A stretch of DNA of 64,000 bases from Desulfocapsa sp. (GCA_022712895.1 JAFLJS010000011.1:1-64000), one strand, 5' to 3'; shown: positions 17,938 through 27,790, numbered from the stretch's first letter. Numbers and translations are program-made. The notes: a model not told the origin generated them from the letters alone.

Positions 17938-18064
17938 GATGGAGTCGCAAAAACTCTTCATCTGCTTCGTTACTAAAATATTACTATCATTACGACGTAC
18001 GTTAGTACGCCGAAATGATAGTAATATTTCGTGCCTCGCATATAAAGTTTTTTTCAACTCCATT
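17938..18064 (+). repeat. Interspersed palindromic element, copy B
   Basis: The outer arms are GATGGAGTCGCAAAAACT and TTTTTTTCAACTCCAT. The inner arms TATTACTATCATTACG and CGAAATGATAGTAATA pair almost perfectly around ACGTACGTTAGTACG. It begins two bases after the Rieske stop and ends 45 bases before cytochrome b, so any joint transcript must carry this long hairpin. Confidence 0.88.
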
Positions 18065-18108
18065 CTGAATTTTGGCTTTTTACGAAGCCATCATAACTGA
18101 GTGAAAAT

Positions 18109-18858
18109 ATGACTTTAAAAGAAAAAATCATGGCTAGCCAGATCTGGAAATCGATCTTTCGCCATGACTTTGAAGATACTCCGTCCAATCGTGGAAAAGT
18201 AATTCGCAGCAATGTGTTTCTTCACCTGCATCCTCTGCGCATTCCTGAGCATGCGATGAAAATTCGTTTCACCTGGTGCATGGGGGGAATCACTTTCTTC
18301 GCCTTTCTGGTTGAGTGTATCACCGGAATCCTACTCATGTTCTATTATCATCCCGTTATTGAATATGCCTACATGGATATGAAATATCTACAGTTTGATG
18401 TGCCCTTCGGTCAGATTCTGCGTAACGTCCATCGTTGGGGTGCCCACCTTATGGTGTTCACCGTGATGCTGCATATGCTGCGGGTCTTTCTCACCGGCTC
18501 CTACAAACGTCCTCGTGAGTTTAACTGGGTTATTGGTGTTGTACTGCTCACTCTGACCCTTCTCATGTCATTTACCGGCTATCTTCTTCCATGGGATCAG
18601 CTTGCTTACTGGGCTATTACCGTTGGTACCAATATGGGCGCAGCGACTCCCTTTATCGGTGTTGAAGGGCCATTCGCAATTGTGGACAAGTTTAATGATG
18701 TCCGTTTTGTTCTTCTTGGCGGAACAACGGTTGGGGCCAACGCCCTGCTCAGATTTTATGTGGCCCATGTCATTGCCATTCCAGCAATCGTTTTTGTTGG
18801 ATGCGCCATCCATTTCTGGAGAATCAGAAAAGATGGTGGCATTTCACGTCCCCTGTAG
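18109..18858 (+). CDS. Cytochrome b6-type subunit (N-terminal half of cytochrome b)
   Basis: 249 residues with four membrane helices. Heme b ligands are recognisable: His108 and His122 in helix B (HRWGAH...[17 protein letters not shown]) and His220 and His235 in helix D. The 14 residues between the helix D histidines are the cytochrome b6 spacing, not the 13 of mitochondrial-type cytochrome b. [15 protein letters not shown] is the conserved Qo/cd-helix segment. It starts [11 protein letters not shown] at ATG 18109; a second ATG at 18130 is possible. With the PetD-like gene 24 bases later, it forms a split cytochrome b as in b6f complexes, oxidising menaquinol at the periplasmic side. Confidence 0.93.
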   Translation: MTLKEKIMASQIWKSIFRHDFEDTPSNRGKVIRSNVFLHLHPLRIPEHAMKIRFTWCMGGITFFAFLVECITGILLMFYYHPVIEYAYMDMKYLQFDVPFGQILRNVHRWGAHLMVFTVMLHMLRVFLTGSYKRPREFNWVIGVVLLTLTLLMSFTGYLLPWDQLAYWAITVGTNMGAATPFIGVEGPFAIVDKFNDVRFVLLGGTTVGANALLRFYVAHVIAIPAIVFVGCAIHFWRIRKDGGISRPL

Positions 18859-18882
18859 CCAATTTTAACTAAAGGAAACACA

Positions 18883-19620
18883 ATGGCAGAGGAAACAGCA
18901 GCAGCGCTGAAAGCAAAAGAACGAGCAGATAAAAAGAAAAAAAATCCCCATGTGTGGCCGGAACTCCCCTTTAAGGAGTTGATGTGTGCCGTCGTTGTTA
19001 TGTTCGTACTCATAGTATGGGCCTTATTGCTTGATGCACCTCTTGGTGAGATTGCCACCCCGTCCCGGACTGAAAACCCTGCAAAAGCCCCCTGGTACTT
19101 TATTGGGCTACAGGAAATCCTGGTCTACTTTGATCCATGGTATTCCGGTGTGGTATTGCCTTCCATCATTATGATTGGACTTATGGCCATTCCCTATCTT
19201 GACACCAACCCCAAAGGTGTTGGCGAGTACAACTTCTCCGCCAGAAAATTTGCCATGGTTAACTTTCTCATCGGCTATTTCATGTGGATGTTTGCCATCG
19301 TTGTCGGCCAGTTTATGCGAGGCCCTTCCTGGCTCTTTTTCTGGCCCTGGGAAGTGTGGGACGATTCCGGACATCATGACGAAATAACACTTTTTAATAT
19401 TGATAACAAAACAAGCATTATTGCACTGGCTATCTATGCAATAGTTGGATTTGCCCTGCCTAAACTCCTGAAAATGAAGTGGGCAAAAAACCTTGACTGG
19501 ACGAGATACACCATAACAATTTCTCTTCTCCTCCTCATGTACCTAGTTCCAGTCAAGGTTGTTCTCAGGCAGATTTTCCACGTCCGTTATCTAATTGCTA
19601 CTCCCTGGATTAACTTCTAA
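18883..19620 (+). CDS. PetD-like subunit (C-terminal half of cytochrome b)
   Basis: 245 residues. A charged N-terminal stretch (AKERADKKKK) is followed by four or more hydrophobic helices. The ef-loop motif that is PEWY in most bc complexes reads APWY here (Ala69-Pro70-Trp71-Tyr72 in NPAKAPWYFIGLQE), so the catalytic-loop Glu position appears as Pro with an Ala before it. This variation may change quinol chemistry or mark adaptation to low-potential menaquinone. The protein is longer than PetD of b6f (about 160 residues), with additional C-terminal helices ending RYLIATPWINF. It sits between cytochrome b6 and an 8-heme cytochrome in one transcription direction with short gaps. Confidence 0.88.
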   Translation: MAEETAAALKAKERADKKKKNPHVWPELPFKELMCAVVVMFVLIVWALLLDAPLGEIATPSRTENPAKAPWYFIGLQEILVYFDPWYSGVVLPSIIMIGLMAIPYLDTNPKGVGEYNFSARKFAMVNFLIGYFMWMFAIVVGQFMRGPSWLFFWPWEVWDDSGHHDEITLFNIDNKTSIIALAIYAIVGFALPKLLKMKWAKNLDWTRYTITISLLLLMYLVPVKVVLRQIFHVRYLIATPWINF

Positions 19621-19631
19621 ACGAGCCGATT

Positions 19632-21791
19632 ATGAAACTCTCTTTTAAAGATACCAAATTACTTCTTATCTGTTCCGTTGCACTTCTGGTTCTTACAATA
19701 CTGATGTTTCTGTTTGAATTTGAGACCACAAGACCCTGGAAAGGTATTCAGCGTGACTTTGTTAAAATTGACAAACAGCTCACCGAAGAAGCTCTGGTAA
19801 AAGCCCAGGCTCTTCCTGACGGTGAAGCAAAAACAGAAGAGATTAAACGACTGACTAAGCATACTGAAGAGCTTGACTCGTTTATGCCAATCATCAAACA
19901 GACATGGCTCACCCATTTCAACACAGCAGACCGTTGTACTACCTGTCATCTCGGTATTGAAGCACCACAGTTTGCAAATGCTGAGCAGCCCTTTACCACG
20001 CATCCCGGTAAACATATCGATCCAGCTCGTCATTCAATTGACAGCTTCGGCTGTGTTATCTGCCATGAAGGGCAACCTGTTGGTCTCACCGTCGATGAAG
20101 CCCATGGCCATATCCATCATAACTGGATGACTCCATTGCTTGCCGGTAAACGTGCAGAATCTTCCTGTGAAGCGTGCCATCCCATGGGCAGTGATATTGC
20201 AAAGGATGCTGTTCTTCCTGATGCCCCATCATTTACCGCAGGTCGCAGCCTCTATCTTGCAACCAACTGCCTTGGTTGCCATGTCGCTAAGGGTTACGAA
20301 CGTGATGCTGGAATCGGCCCCACACTTACCAAGTTAAGCACTAAGGCTGATCCTTCATGGACTGCATCCTGGATTAAAAAACCAACAGAATTTTTAGCAA
20401 AAACAGCAATGCCTGATTTCGAACTGGAAGACGAAAAAATTACTGCAATCACAGCGTATCTGCATTCTCTTGCCAAAACAGAATCAACAAACTCTATAGC
20501 CAGAAAAAATATTGGTAACAAAGATGCCATTGAGCGCGGCAAAGCCAGCCTTACCGATCTTGGCTGTTTAGGATGTCATACCGAAGATGGAAAAGACACC
20601 GGCTTTGGACCTGACTTAAAGCGTGTTGCAGAGAAAACCACACCTGAGTGGCTCTTTGCCTGGATTGAAGATCCAAAAAAATACTGGCCTGAAACCAATA
20701 TGCCCAACCTTCGTGTTCCTGAAGATGAAGCGCAGGATCTGGTCGCCTATCTCTCCACCCTTAAATCCCAAGAAGTGACCGCAAGTGAGCCTTCCATGGA
20801 TAAAGAACTTATAGAAAAAGGAATGCTCCTTGCCAAAGATACCGGTTGTACCGGTTGTCATTCCATTGCTGATTTTGGCCTTGGCTATAATGCACCTGCC
20901 CATGATGGTATTGGTCAGAAACGTGTGGATGAGCTCGTCTTTGCTGACACCAAGATCAACCACACACTTGCCGACTGGCTGCAGCTCAAGGTTCGCACCC
21001 CGCGCTCTTTTAATACCAAAGAGATGCCTACCCTTATGCCTAATTTTGGGCTTAGCGAAGAAGAAGCGGAAGATATGCTGACATTCCTGCTTTCAATAAG
21101 AAACCGGAACAACATCCCCACTGAATTTATTAAAACACTGGAAACTCCTGGAACTGCAAAAACCATGGGTGAAATCCTGATTCAGGAAAACAACTGTACA
21201 GGCTGCCACAAGATTAAGGGTGAAGGTGGTACCGTTGGACCGGATCTCAGTTTCCAGGGACAGCGTATTAATCCAAAATGGATGACTAACTTCCTTATGG
21301 CTCCAACCAAGATCAGACCGGAAGGCATCGAGCCAACCCGTATGCCTACTTTTAATTTCACAGCAGAAGAAGCCAGTACTCTTTCAGCCTATTTTGCTGA
21401 GCAGTCAGAAGTGTCCTATCCCTACTACGAACCAGCCAAGAAAGAATTTGCTGCAGCAGACAGGGAAAAAGCCTGGAAAATTTATTTTCAGACATTCTCC
21501 TGCCAGTCCTGCCACGCCTGGAATGGACAGGGCGGTATCATCGGCCCCGACCAGAGTGATCTTGCCAAACGATTGCGTGCTGACTGGGTTAAAAAATACC
21601 TTGCCGATCCGCAAAAGTTTATCGCAGATGTACAGATGCCGAACTTTGAAATGTATCCGGATGAGCTGGAAATACTCACCGATCTGATCATGAGTTTTAA
21701 TGAGATTCCAGCTTCAGTCTGGGAACAGATCAAGAAACGCTGGGACGATGAAGAGCTTGCCAAACAAGCCGCAGCAATGAGTGCAGAATAA
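19632..21791 (+). CDS. Membrane-anchored octaheme cytochrome c, bc-complex subunit
   Basis: 719 residues with one N-terminal membrane helix (residues 9-28) and a large periplasmic part. Eight CXXCH sites are visible. Three lie close together (CTTCH, CVICH, CEACH), and then five separate class-I-like modules of about 100-130 residues each carry CLGCH, CLGCH, CTGCH, CTGCH and CQSCH. Each module repeats the GPxL...W...dP...MPnf pattern with a distal Met. The gene lies 12 bases after PetD, so this is very likely the cytochrome c subunit that receives electrons from the Rieske centre. The tandem modules suggest a chain or wire-like arrangement. There is no close match to cytochrome c1 or f. Confidence 0.92.
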   Translation: MKLSFKDTKLLLICSVALLVLTILMFLFEFETTRPWKGIQRDFVKIDKQLTEEALVKAQALPDGEAKTEEIKRLTKHTEELDSFMPIIKQTWLTHFNTADRCTTCHLGIEAPQFANAEQPFTTHPGKHIDPARHSIDSFGCVICHEGQPVGLTVDEAHGHIHHNWMTPLLAGKRAESSCEACHPMGSDIAKDAVLPDAPSFTAGRSLYLATNCLGCHVAKGYERDAGIGPTLTKLSTKADPSWTASWIKKPTEFLAKTAMPDFELEDEKITAITAYLHSLAKTESTNSIARKNIGNKDAIERGKASLTDLGCLGCHTEDGKDTGFGPDLKRVAEKTTPEWLFAWIEDPKKYWPETNMPNLRVPEDEAQDLVAYLSTLKSQEVTASEPSMDKELIEKGMLLAKDTGCTGCHSIADFGLGYNAPAHDGIGQKRVDELVFADTKINHTLADWLQLKVRTPRSFNTKEMPTLMPNFGLSEEEAEDMLTFLLSIRNRNNIPTEFIKTLETPGTAKTMGEILIQENNCTGCHKIKGEGGTVGPDLSFQGQRINPKWMTNFLMAPTKIRPEGIEPTRMPTFNFTAEEASTLSAYFAEQSEVSYPYYEPAKKEFAAADREKAWKIYFQTFSCQSCHAWNGQGGIIGPDQSDLAKRLRADWVKKYLADPQKFIADVQMPNFEMYPDELEILTDLIMSFNEIPASVWEQIKKRWDDEELAKQAAAMSAE

Positions 21792-21801
21792 GGGAACTCC
21801 A

Positions 21802-22251
21802 ATGAAAAGAAACCAATCAAAAACTACCGTATTGTTTGCTGCTTTTTGTCTTTCACTCATGCTTTGTACGTTTGCATCCGCAAGTGAAACACCTCCTGCA
21901 GAAGCTGCGCAAGAAGCAACAGAGGAAGCAAAGCCAAAGCTTACAGTGAGTCTTGAGCTAGGTGAAGTTACCTACAAACATTACTGCACTCCCTGTCATG
22001 GAATGAAAGGGGATGGGACTGGCTTTAATGCCGGTAGTCTTCTGGTGAAGCCAGCCAACCACACCGATGCCAAGTTTATGTCTGAACGCAATGATGCAAA
22101 ACTCTTTGATACCATCAATCTCGGTGGTGTTGAGGTTGCTAAATCTACACTTATGCCACCATGGGGTGCAACCCTTGGTGATGAAAAAATTAAATCCGTT
22201 GTCCTCTATCTGCGCGAGCTCTGCCAGTGCAAGGCAACAAAATCCTGGTGA
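21802..22251 (+). CDS. Periplasmic monoheme cytochrome c
   Basis: About 149 residues from ATG 21802 (ribosome site AAGGGAAC). A signal peptide (LFAAFCLSLMLCTFASA) is followed by an Ala/Glu-rich linker, and then one class I heme domain with YKHYCTPCHGMKGDGTG and the distal-Met region STLMPPWGATL. It is probably a soluble electron carrier of the bc complex. The last codon overlaps the start of palindromic copy C. Similar small cytochromes are encoded at 27791 and 30930. Confidence 0.92.
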   Translation: MKRNQSKTTVLFAAFCLSLMLCTFASASETPPAEAAQEATEEAKPKLTVSLELGEVTYKHYCTPCHGMKGDGTGFNAGSLLVKPANHTDAKFMSERNDAKLFDTINLGGVEVAKSTLMPPWGATLGDEKIKSVVLYLRELCQCKATKSW

Positions 22252-22377
22252 TGGTAGAGAAAAAATTCTCCATCTACTTCGTTGCCATCATTTTTTTATC
22301 ATTGCGACGTACTTTATGTCCGACGCAACGACAAAAAAATGAAGCACCTCGTATATGAAGTTTTTTTCTATACCATC
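22250..22377 (+). repeat. Interspersed palindromic element, copy C
   Basis: The outer arms are GATGGTAGAGAAAAAATTC and TTTTTTTCTATACCATC. The inner core is TTGCGACGTACTTTATGTCCGACGCAA. Polarity words are CATCTACTTCGTTGCC on the left and GCACCTCGTATATGAAG on the right. It includes the stop codon of the monoheme cytochrome gene. A further small hairpin, TAGTGTC/GGACACTA, lies at 22506-22526 in the leader of the next gene. Confidence 0.85.
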
Positions 22378-22553
22378 TCCGTGTTTTGAGGATTGTACCG
22401 TGACAAAAACAGGTGAAAATCACCATATCAACCACATCATCCGGACCTGTATAGGAGACGCAGCGTTCACCGACACTAGGGAAGAAAGAACTGGATCATA
22501 TAAATAGTGTCTTTACCGGACACTAAGTAGCCAATCATTAGGGGGAGGCTTAT

Positions 22554-24800
22554 ATGAAATTTAAAAACAAGCAGACAAAATCACTGCTATCCGTAGGGAT
22601 GGGTGTGGTTGTCTGTATGGCATTCGCGGGAGTACAGCCGGCCAACAGCGCCACTGACCCTGCCGACGAATGGAAAAAATGGCAAACCAAATTCAACCAG
22701 GAAATGGCATCCAAACAGCCTGAGAAAAAGGCTATGTGGATGAGCAAAGAGCTGATTGAAAAGGTTCTCACAATCGATGACGCCAATCTGCCAAATACTG
22801 AAAAGCGTGGTGTTAAAGTAGAAAAATGTCTCACCTGTCATGACGGTGTTGAGCAAATTTCTGCATTCCACCCCATCGATACTTTCGGCTGTACCATCTG
22901 TCACGGTAGTGACAAGCCCGAATCATTAATCAAAAAAGAAGCACATGCAAACATGATCTCTGCCCGTTCCATGAAAGGCCAGAGAAACCCTTCTAACTTA
23001 CGTATCCTAGAAAAATCCTGTGGTACCACTGGCTGTCATAATGGCCATGAGCAGGAGGACAAAAACCATGTGTATCGTGTTCGTCGTACCGTTATGGGAC
23101 TGCAATCGGGTATTTCCGGCGCACTCCGTTATCAGTATGCAGCACAGCCATCTAAGTTCTCCTCATTCTCCGGTGTGGGAATGGACGATACTGACTATGT
23201 ACCATTGCATCGCGGTGGCGTAAAAAAGATGGATACCCTTCCTGTATTCTCTGCAAAAGATCTTGAAACAGACGATCTGGGTAACGTAATCACCACAGAT
23301 GATATGGGTAACCCCATGCGCATTGAAGGTGAGAACGCTGATTCCCAGTGGCGTAAATCTTGTGCCCGTTGTCATTTCTGGAACGAAGGTAAGCAGGCCC
23401 CATCCGATTACCGTGCCCAGGGTTGTGCATCATGTCACGTACTCTATGACAACGACGGTTTCTACAAAGGATCCGACCCTACCATTCCAAAAGACGAACG
23501 TGGTCACGGAAAGGTTCATCAAATCACCGTTTCTATCCCTGCCGAGCAGTGTATTCACTGTCATAATCGTGGCGGGCGTACTGGTGTGAGTTATGAAGGT
23601 CGTGTTGAGTCCGATTTCTACGGAACTCCTTTTATGGCCGGCAAACACTCCTCTGAGAAATTCCACGGTAAATACTACAATACCCCAATGATGGATATCC
23701 ATTATGAGAAAGGTATGGAATGTATTGACTGTCATACCCAGTTCGACACCATGGGTGACGGAAACCTCTACTCCAAGAAACATGAGCAAGCTGAAATTCG
23801 TTGTCAGGATTGCCATGGTACTTACAAAGAGGGTCTCATTACCACCAAAGTTACCGATCCTGACGATCGTGTAATTCGTCTTGGTATGGTTTCTCCAAAC
23901 TACGAAAATCAAGTTGGCGATGAAATGGTTGTTACCGCTCGTGGTAACAAGTACACCAACGTCAAAATCATTGACGGTGAGCCAATTCTCCTTTCCAAGT
24001 TTGATGGTCGTGAGCATCTGATGCCTGTTATCACCAACAAGAAAGGCGTTCACTCCATTCCTCAGCATCAAGAGCGTATGGAATGCTGGGCATGTCATGC
24101 ACGTCACACCTCGCAGTGTTACGGTTGTCATGATAACTATGACCAGACCAACAAAGGTAAAGACAAACTTACCAACCAGAAATCTGCTGGTAAGTGGCCT
24201 GAATTCAGAACCTACGTACGATACGATACCCCGCTTCTCGGCATCTCTGCCAAGGGTCTTGTAAATACTTATGTTCCAGGCTGTCAGGTATTCTTTAATG
24301 CAGTGAATAGCAAAGGTGAAATCATTGGCGACTTTGATAACTTTGTATTCCAGTCTGCTGAAGGATACTCCTCAGTAGCAACAAACCCTGTTTTCACACA
24401 TACCGTTCGTACCGAAGTTCGAAGCTGTGAAGATTGTCATCTTAACTCCAAAACCATTGGTCTTGGAACCGGTCAACTCTCCATTGGAGCAGATCTGTCT
24501 GGTAAGGATGATGCCATGAAGTACACATATGAGATGGATCGCTCCGGCCTTACCGCCGCCTTCCCACTCGATGTTATGGCAACACCACAGGGGAATCAGA
24601 TTGCATCCACGTCACACGTTGGTGCAAGACCATTTAATCAGGCTGAAATGACCAGAATCCTTAAAGTCGGTAACTGTCTGCCTTGCCATGACGGTTATGA
24701 TGATAAGATTTTCCAGGATATCTATAAAGCCTACGAAGACTTCCCGACCAAGTGTAAGAAGGATGAATTCGTTAAAAAAGCAACAGCCGCAGCTAAATAA
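22554..24800 (+). CDS. Large multiheme cytochrome c, about 12 hemes
   Basis: 748 residues with a signal peptide (LLSVGMGVVVCMAFAGVQPANS) and no membrane anchor, so periplasmic or exported. I count eleven CXXCH motifs (CLTCH, CTICH, CARCH, CASCH, CIHCH, CIDCH, CQDCH, CWACH, CYGCH, CEDCH, CLPCH) and one CX4CH (CGTTGCH). The hemes are clustered in the N-terminal and middle part, with a beta-rich stretch of about 150 residues before the last two. A strong ribosome site (GGGGGAGG) precedes it. The following gene encodes a related protein. These are not close to the characterised Omc or Mtr proteins that I know. A role as electron reservoir or conduit beyond the bc complex is inference. Confidence 0.92.
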   Translation: MKFKNKQTKSLLSVGMGVVVCMAFAGVQPANSATDPADEWKKWQTKFNQEMASKQPEKKAMWMSKELIEKVLTIDDANLPNTEKRGVKVEKCLTCHDGVEQISAFHPIDTFGCTICHGSDKPESLIKKEAHANMISARSMKGQRNPSNLRILEKSCGTTGCHNGHEQEDKNHVYRVRRTVMGLQSGISGALRYQYAAQPSKFSSFSGVGMDDTDYVPLHRGGVKKMDTLPVFSAKDLETDDLGNVITTDDMGNPMRIEGENADSQWRKSCARCHFWNEGKQAPSDYRAQGCASCHVLYDNDGFYKGSDPTIPKDERGHGKVHQITVSIPAEQCIHCHNRGGRTGVSYEGRVESDFYGTPFMAGKHSSEKFHGKYYNTPMMDIHYEKGMECIDCHTQFDTMGDGNLYSKKHEQAEIRCQDCHGTYKEGLITTKVTDPDDRVIRLGMVSPNYENQVGDEMVVTARGNKYTNVKIIDGEPILLSKFDGREHLMPVITNKKGVHSIPQHQERMECWACHARHTSQCYGCHDNYDQTNKGKDKLTNQKSAGKWPEFRTYVRYDTPLLGISAKGLVNTYVPGCQVFFNAVNSKGEIIGDFDNFVFQSAEGYSSVATNPVFTHTVRTEVRSCEDCHLNSKTIGLGTGQLSIGADLSGKDDAMKYTYEMDRSGLTAAFPLDVMATPQGNQIASTSHVGARPFNQAEMTRILKVGNCLPCHDGYDDKIFQDIYKAYEDFPTKCKKDEFVKKATAAAK

Positions 24801-24811
24801 GGAGGTGCGTG

Positions 24812-27514
24812 ATGAGTAAAACAAAACTTGCAACAATCCTCACAACTTGTGGTGCTGCCGCCCTGGTCTTCGGACTGGTAGCGACTCCCGGGTTTGCTGC
24901 GGATAAAATGATTAAAGTAGGCGATAAGATGTATCCATTGAAAAAAGTGGATGATCTTTCCGATTTCGCCGATGCCAGGCGTTTTGAGCTGCCAATGAAA
25001 AAAGTTGACGGCGAAATGATGAAGATCACTCCGGAAGGAGAGGCCTTTGCCTGGGATAAACCTCGTGCCCATGTACTGGAAGCTGAATATTTAACAATTC
25101 GCTTTCCAGTAGATAAAGTCTTTGCAGGATCGAAAGCTGCTGTAAAGGGTGGCGCATGTCTCTCATGCCATGAAGGTATTGAGGCCATTTCAGATACCCA
25201 TGATTTTGCCTGTGTGCAATGCCATCAGGGTGACGATAAGGCCAAAGACATAAAAGTTGCCCATAAGGGTATGTTCTCCAACCCATCTGATGGCAAAGTA
25301 GTTGCCAAAACCTGTGGAACAGCTGATTGTCATGCTGATCAATTACACAAGGTTGAAGCATCTCTCATGGCCACTTCAGCTGGTGAAATTAATGCCACCC
25401 GTTATGCCTGGGGCGCCCAGGATACTGTTGATGCAATGTATAGTGTTAACGGCAAAGGTGGTACCAAGGTAATCCCCACCGAGAAAGAATCCGGACAACT
25501 GGTTGATGATATGCTGCGTAAGAAGTGTCTGCGTTGCCACATTAACTCTCCGTCTCCTAATCGTCTTGGTGATTTCCGTGCAACCGGTTGTGCTGCCTGT
25601 CATATGATTTATGCAAATGACGGTCAGACCATGACTGGTGATAAGGCAATTCTTGCAACACAGAAAGCCAACAACGAAGCAAAGGCCAATGATCCGGTTC
25701 TCAAAACTGATCTTTCAGGTATGCTTTCTAAACGTGGTTATCCAATGAAGCATCGTATGACCACTGCTATTCCAACTGTCCAATGTGTTCGCTGTCATAG
25801 CGGTAACCGCGTTGGAACAGAGTATATCGGACTCTTCGAGCATGATTTTGAGAAGATGTACCGCTCTCCTCGTGATTCCTGGAATGCACCTCTGGCGCCA
25901 TATGGTATAGATCATCATACATTAATGCCAGATATCCATTACAAAGCAGGCCTTGCCTGTATTGACTGCCATACCGGGTCTGAAATGATGGGTAACGGGA
26001 AAACCTATGCAGCGTCACATCAAGCTCTTGAAGTGACCTGTGACACTTGTCATGGTACTCCTCAAGCCGTTGCCAAAACAGCAGCACTTGCTGATGGTGA
26101 TGCAGCGCTTAAAGCAGCAAATTCTAATCCTAATATCTCTGCAAAAGCAGGTGATATGGTTGCAGTTACTGCTAAAGGCACCAAGATGTACAATGTCATG
26201 AAAACTGACAAAGGCATGGTTTTGACCTCAAAAGTTACTGGTAAGCAGCACGTTATTCCACAATTGAAAGATGTGGAAGTGCAGCCGGTAGCCCATGCAG
26301 TATCAGGTCATATGGCCAATATGGAATGTTCAGCCTGTCACTCCGGCTGGGCATCCTTGGATTTCGGAACGCATCTTATGCGTGAAGATTATCCATCGTA
26401 TAAAAAATGGAAGCGCTGGCGTGAGCCCGACCCACAGACCCTTAAGTTGCTCTTTGCAACCATGGGTTCAGGCGTTGGTGATAAGATGCAGACTCCAGAC
26501 CGTAAAACTCCTAAATTGAAGAAAGATGCATGGCCTGCAGCTCAGGAAATGGATCTTCTCAATGGTGAAGTAACAACCGGTATCTGGTTCGGTTCTATGA
26601 CCATGCGTAACTGGGAAGATGTTATTCTTGGTAAAAACCCTGAAGGTAAGGTTTCCATGTTCCGTCCACAGTATCAGTATTTTGTCAGCCACATTGGTCC
26701 TGAAACTGGTAAACTGCGTATGGAAGAAAAGGCTCTTAAGAAGAAACTTCTCATGACATCTGACCCTGATGCACGTCTGAAAGTAAAACTTGAGCTTCGT
26801 GATATGCGTAAGAAAGTTAAAGCGCAGATCTTTATGGATTCAGAGCTTGTGAAAACAACTGCAGGGATGCCGGGACTCGTTATGAACCCCTATTCTCCGC
26901 ATACCATCCAGTCCGTTGGACGGAGTTGTGAGCAATGCCATACCAATGGTGAAGCTGCAGGCCTGGGCCGTTCTGTGTTCAACAAAGCAGACGATACCTG
27001 GGTACCACAGCTTGACTCCGGACGTGCCGGACTGCCAATCGATTTCCAGATTAAGCAGGCTGTCGCAGAAGATGGTACAGCTCTCCAGATCACCACCCAG
27101 AAAGGTGCCCGTTTCTTTAATAAAGAAGAGATGGATGCACTCCTGACTAAGTCTGATTATTATCGCGCCATGCGCTATCAGGCGCTTCAGGCAGGAAACT
27201 GGGGAACATTGCTTCAGCGTAAAGAAGCAGCTCTTACCGGTGGTTCCAAACGTATGGTTAAAGAAGGAATCTCCAACGGCGATGTTCGTACAGTTGGTTC
27301 CTACTACGACACCGTTCGTTATGGTTTCTGGCAAACTGATCCTATCGTATTCACTGAAGACTACTTCAAGAAAGGTCAATCGACAATTACCGGGCGTAAA
27401 GTCTGGGAAAAGCCGGTTGTACAAGAAGAGAAGAAAGTCATAGAGGCCGGTTCTAGAACCTACCTCACCGATGAGAACACTAACTTTAACTGGATTCCTG
27501 AAGATCAGAAATAG
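24812..27514 (+). CDS. Large multiheme cytochrome c, about 10 hemes, paralogue of the preceding gene
   Basis: 900 residues with signal peptide (LATILTTCGAAALVFGLVATPGFA). I start it at ATG 24812 with AAGGAGG six to seven bases upstream; a GTG three bases earlier is less likely. Nine CXXCH motifs (CLSCH, CVQCH, CLRCH, CAACH, CVRCH, CIDCH, CDTCH, CSACH, CEQCH) and one CX4CH (CGTADCH) appear in the same order as in the upstream paralogue. Shared landmarks include KxCGTxxCH, RATGCAACH versus RAQGCASCH, and MPDIHYKAGLACIDCH versus MMDIHYEKGMECIDCH. It has lost two sites relative to the paralogue and gained a charged helical insert (about residues 640-680). It is followed by a strong terminator. 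Confidence 0.92.
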   Translation: MSKTKLATILTTCGAAALVFGLVATPGFAADKMIKVGDKMYPLKKVDDLSDFADARRFELPMKKVDGEMMKITPEGEAFAWDKPRAHVLEAEYLTIRFPVDKVFAGSKAAVKGGACLSCHEGIEAISDTHDFACVQCHQGDDKAKDIKVAHKGMFSNPSDGKVVAKTCGTADCHADQLHKVEASLMATSAGEINATRYAWGAQDTVDAMYSVNGKGGTKVIPTEKESGQLVDDMLRKKCLRCHINSPSPNRLGDFRATGCAACHMIYANDGQTMTGDKAILATQKANNEAKANDPVLKTDLSGMLSKRGYPMKHRMTTAIPTVQCVRCHSGNRVGTEYIGLFEHDFEKMYRSPRDSWNAPLAPYGIDHHTLMPDIHYKAGLACIDCHTGSEMMGNGKTYAASHQALEVTCDTCHGTPQAVAKTAALADGDAALKAANSNPNISAKAGDMVAVTAKGTKMYNVMKTDKGMVLTSKVTGKQHVIPQLKDVEVQPVAHAVSGHMANMECSACHSGWASLDFGTHLMREDYPSYKKWKRWREPDPQTLKLLFATMGSGVGDKMQTPDRKTPKLKKDAWPAAQEMDLLNGEVTTGIWFGSMTMRNWEDVILGKNPEGKVSMFRPQYQYFVSHIGPETGKLRMEEKALKKKLLMTSDPDARLKVKLELRDMRKKVKAQIFMDSELVKTTAGMPGLVMNPYSPHTIQSVGRSCEQCHTNGEAAGLGRSVFNKADDTWVPQLDSGRAGLPIDFQIKQAVAEDGTALQITTQKGARFFNKEEMDALLTKSDYYRAMRYQALQAGNWGTLLQRKEAALTGGSKRMVKEGISNGDVRTVGSYYDTVRYGFWQTDPIVFTEDYFKKGQSTITGRKVWEKPVVQEEKKVIEAGSRTYLTDENTNFNWIPEDQK

Positions 27515-27539
27515 CAGTAGCTGATTAACACTATCCACG

Positions 27540-27580
27540 GCCGGGGTGCTCAGATTACCAGAGCACCCCGGCTATTTTTC
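27540..27580 (+). terminator. Strong Rho-independent terminator after the giant cytochromes
   Basis: GCCGGGGTGCTC pairs perfectly with GAGCACCCCGGC around a short loop, followed by TATTTTTCG. It splits the cytochrome cluster into an upstream unit (17372-27514) and a downstream unit (27791-33955). A possible promoter for the latter is TTGACA at 27736, with no good -10 box at the usual distance. Confidence 0.9.
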
Positions 27581-27790
27581 GTTTGATAAGACTGGTAAAC
27601 AGGCATTTAATCTACAGGCTATAAACAAGGACGTTATGAGCCTGAAGTCCTAAATTCCTTAAGCCTGATATTGCTTTTATCAGCTCTTAGTTTTCAAAAT
27701 GAGAAAATGGTGATACAATTTTATTAGTTTCTATTTTGACAACTAACAGTTGCAGAATCTTAGAAAATAAACAGGGAGGAACATTAGCAA

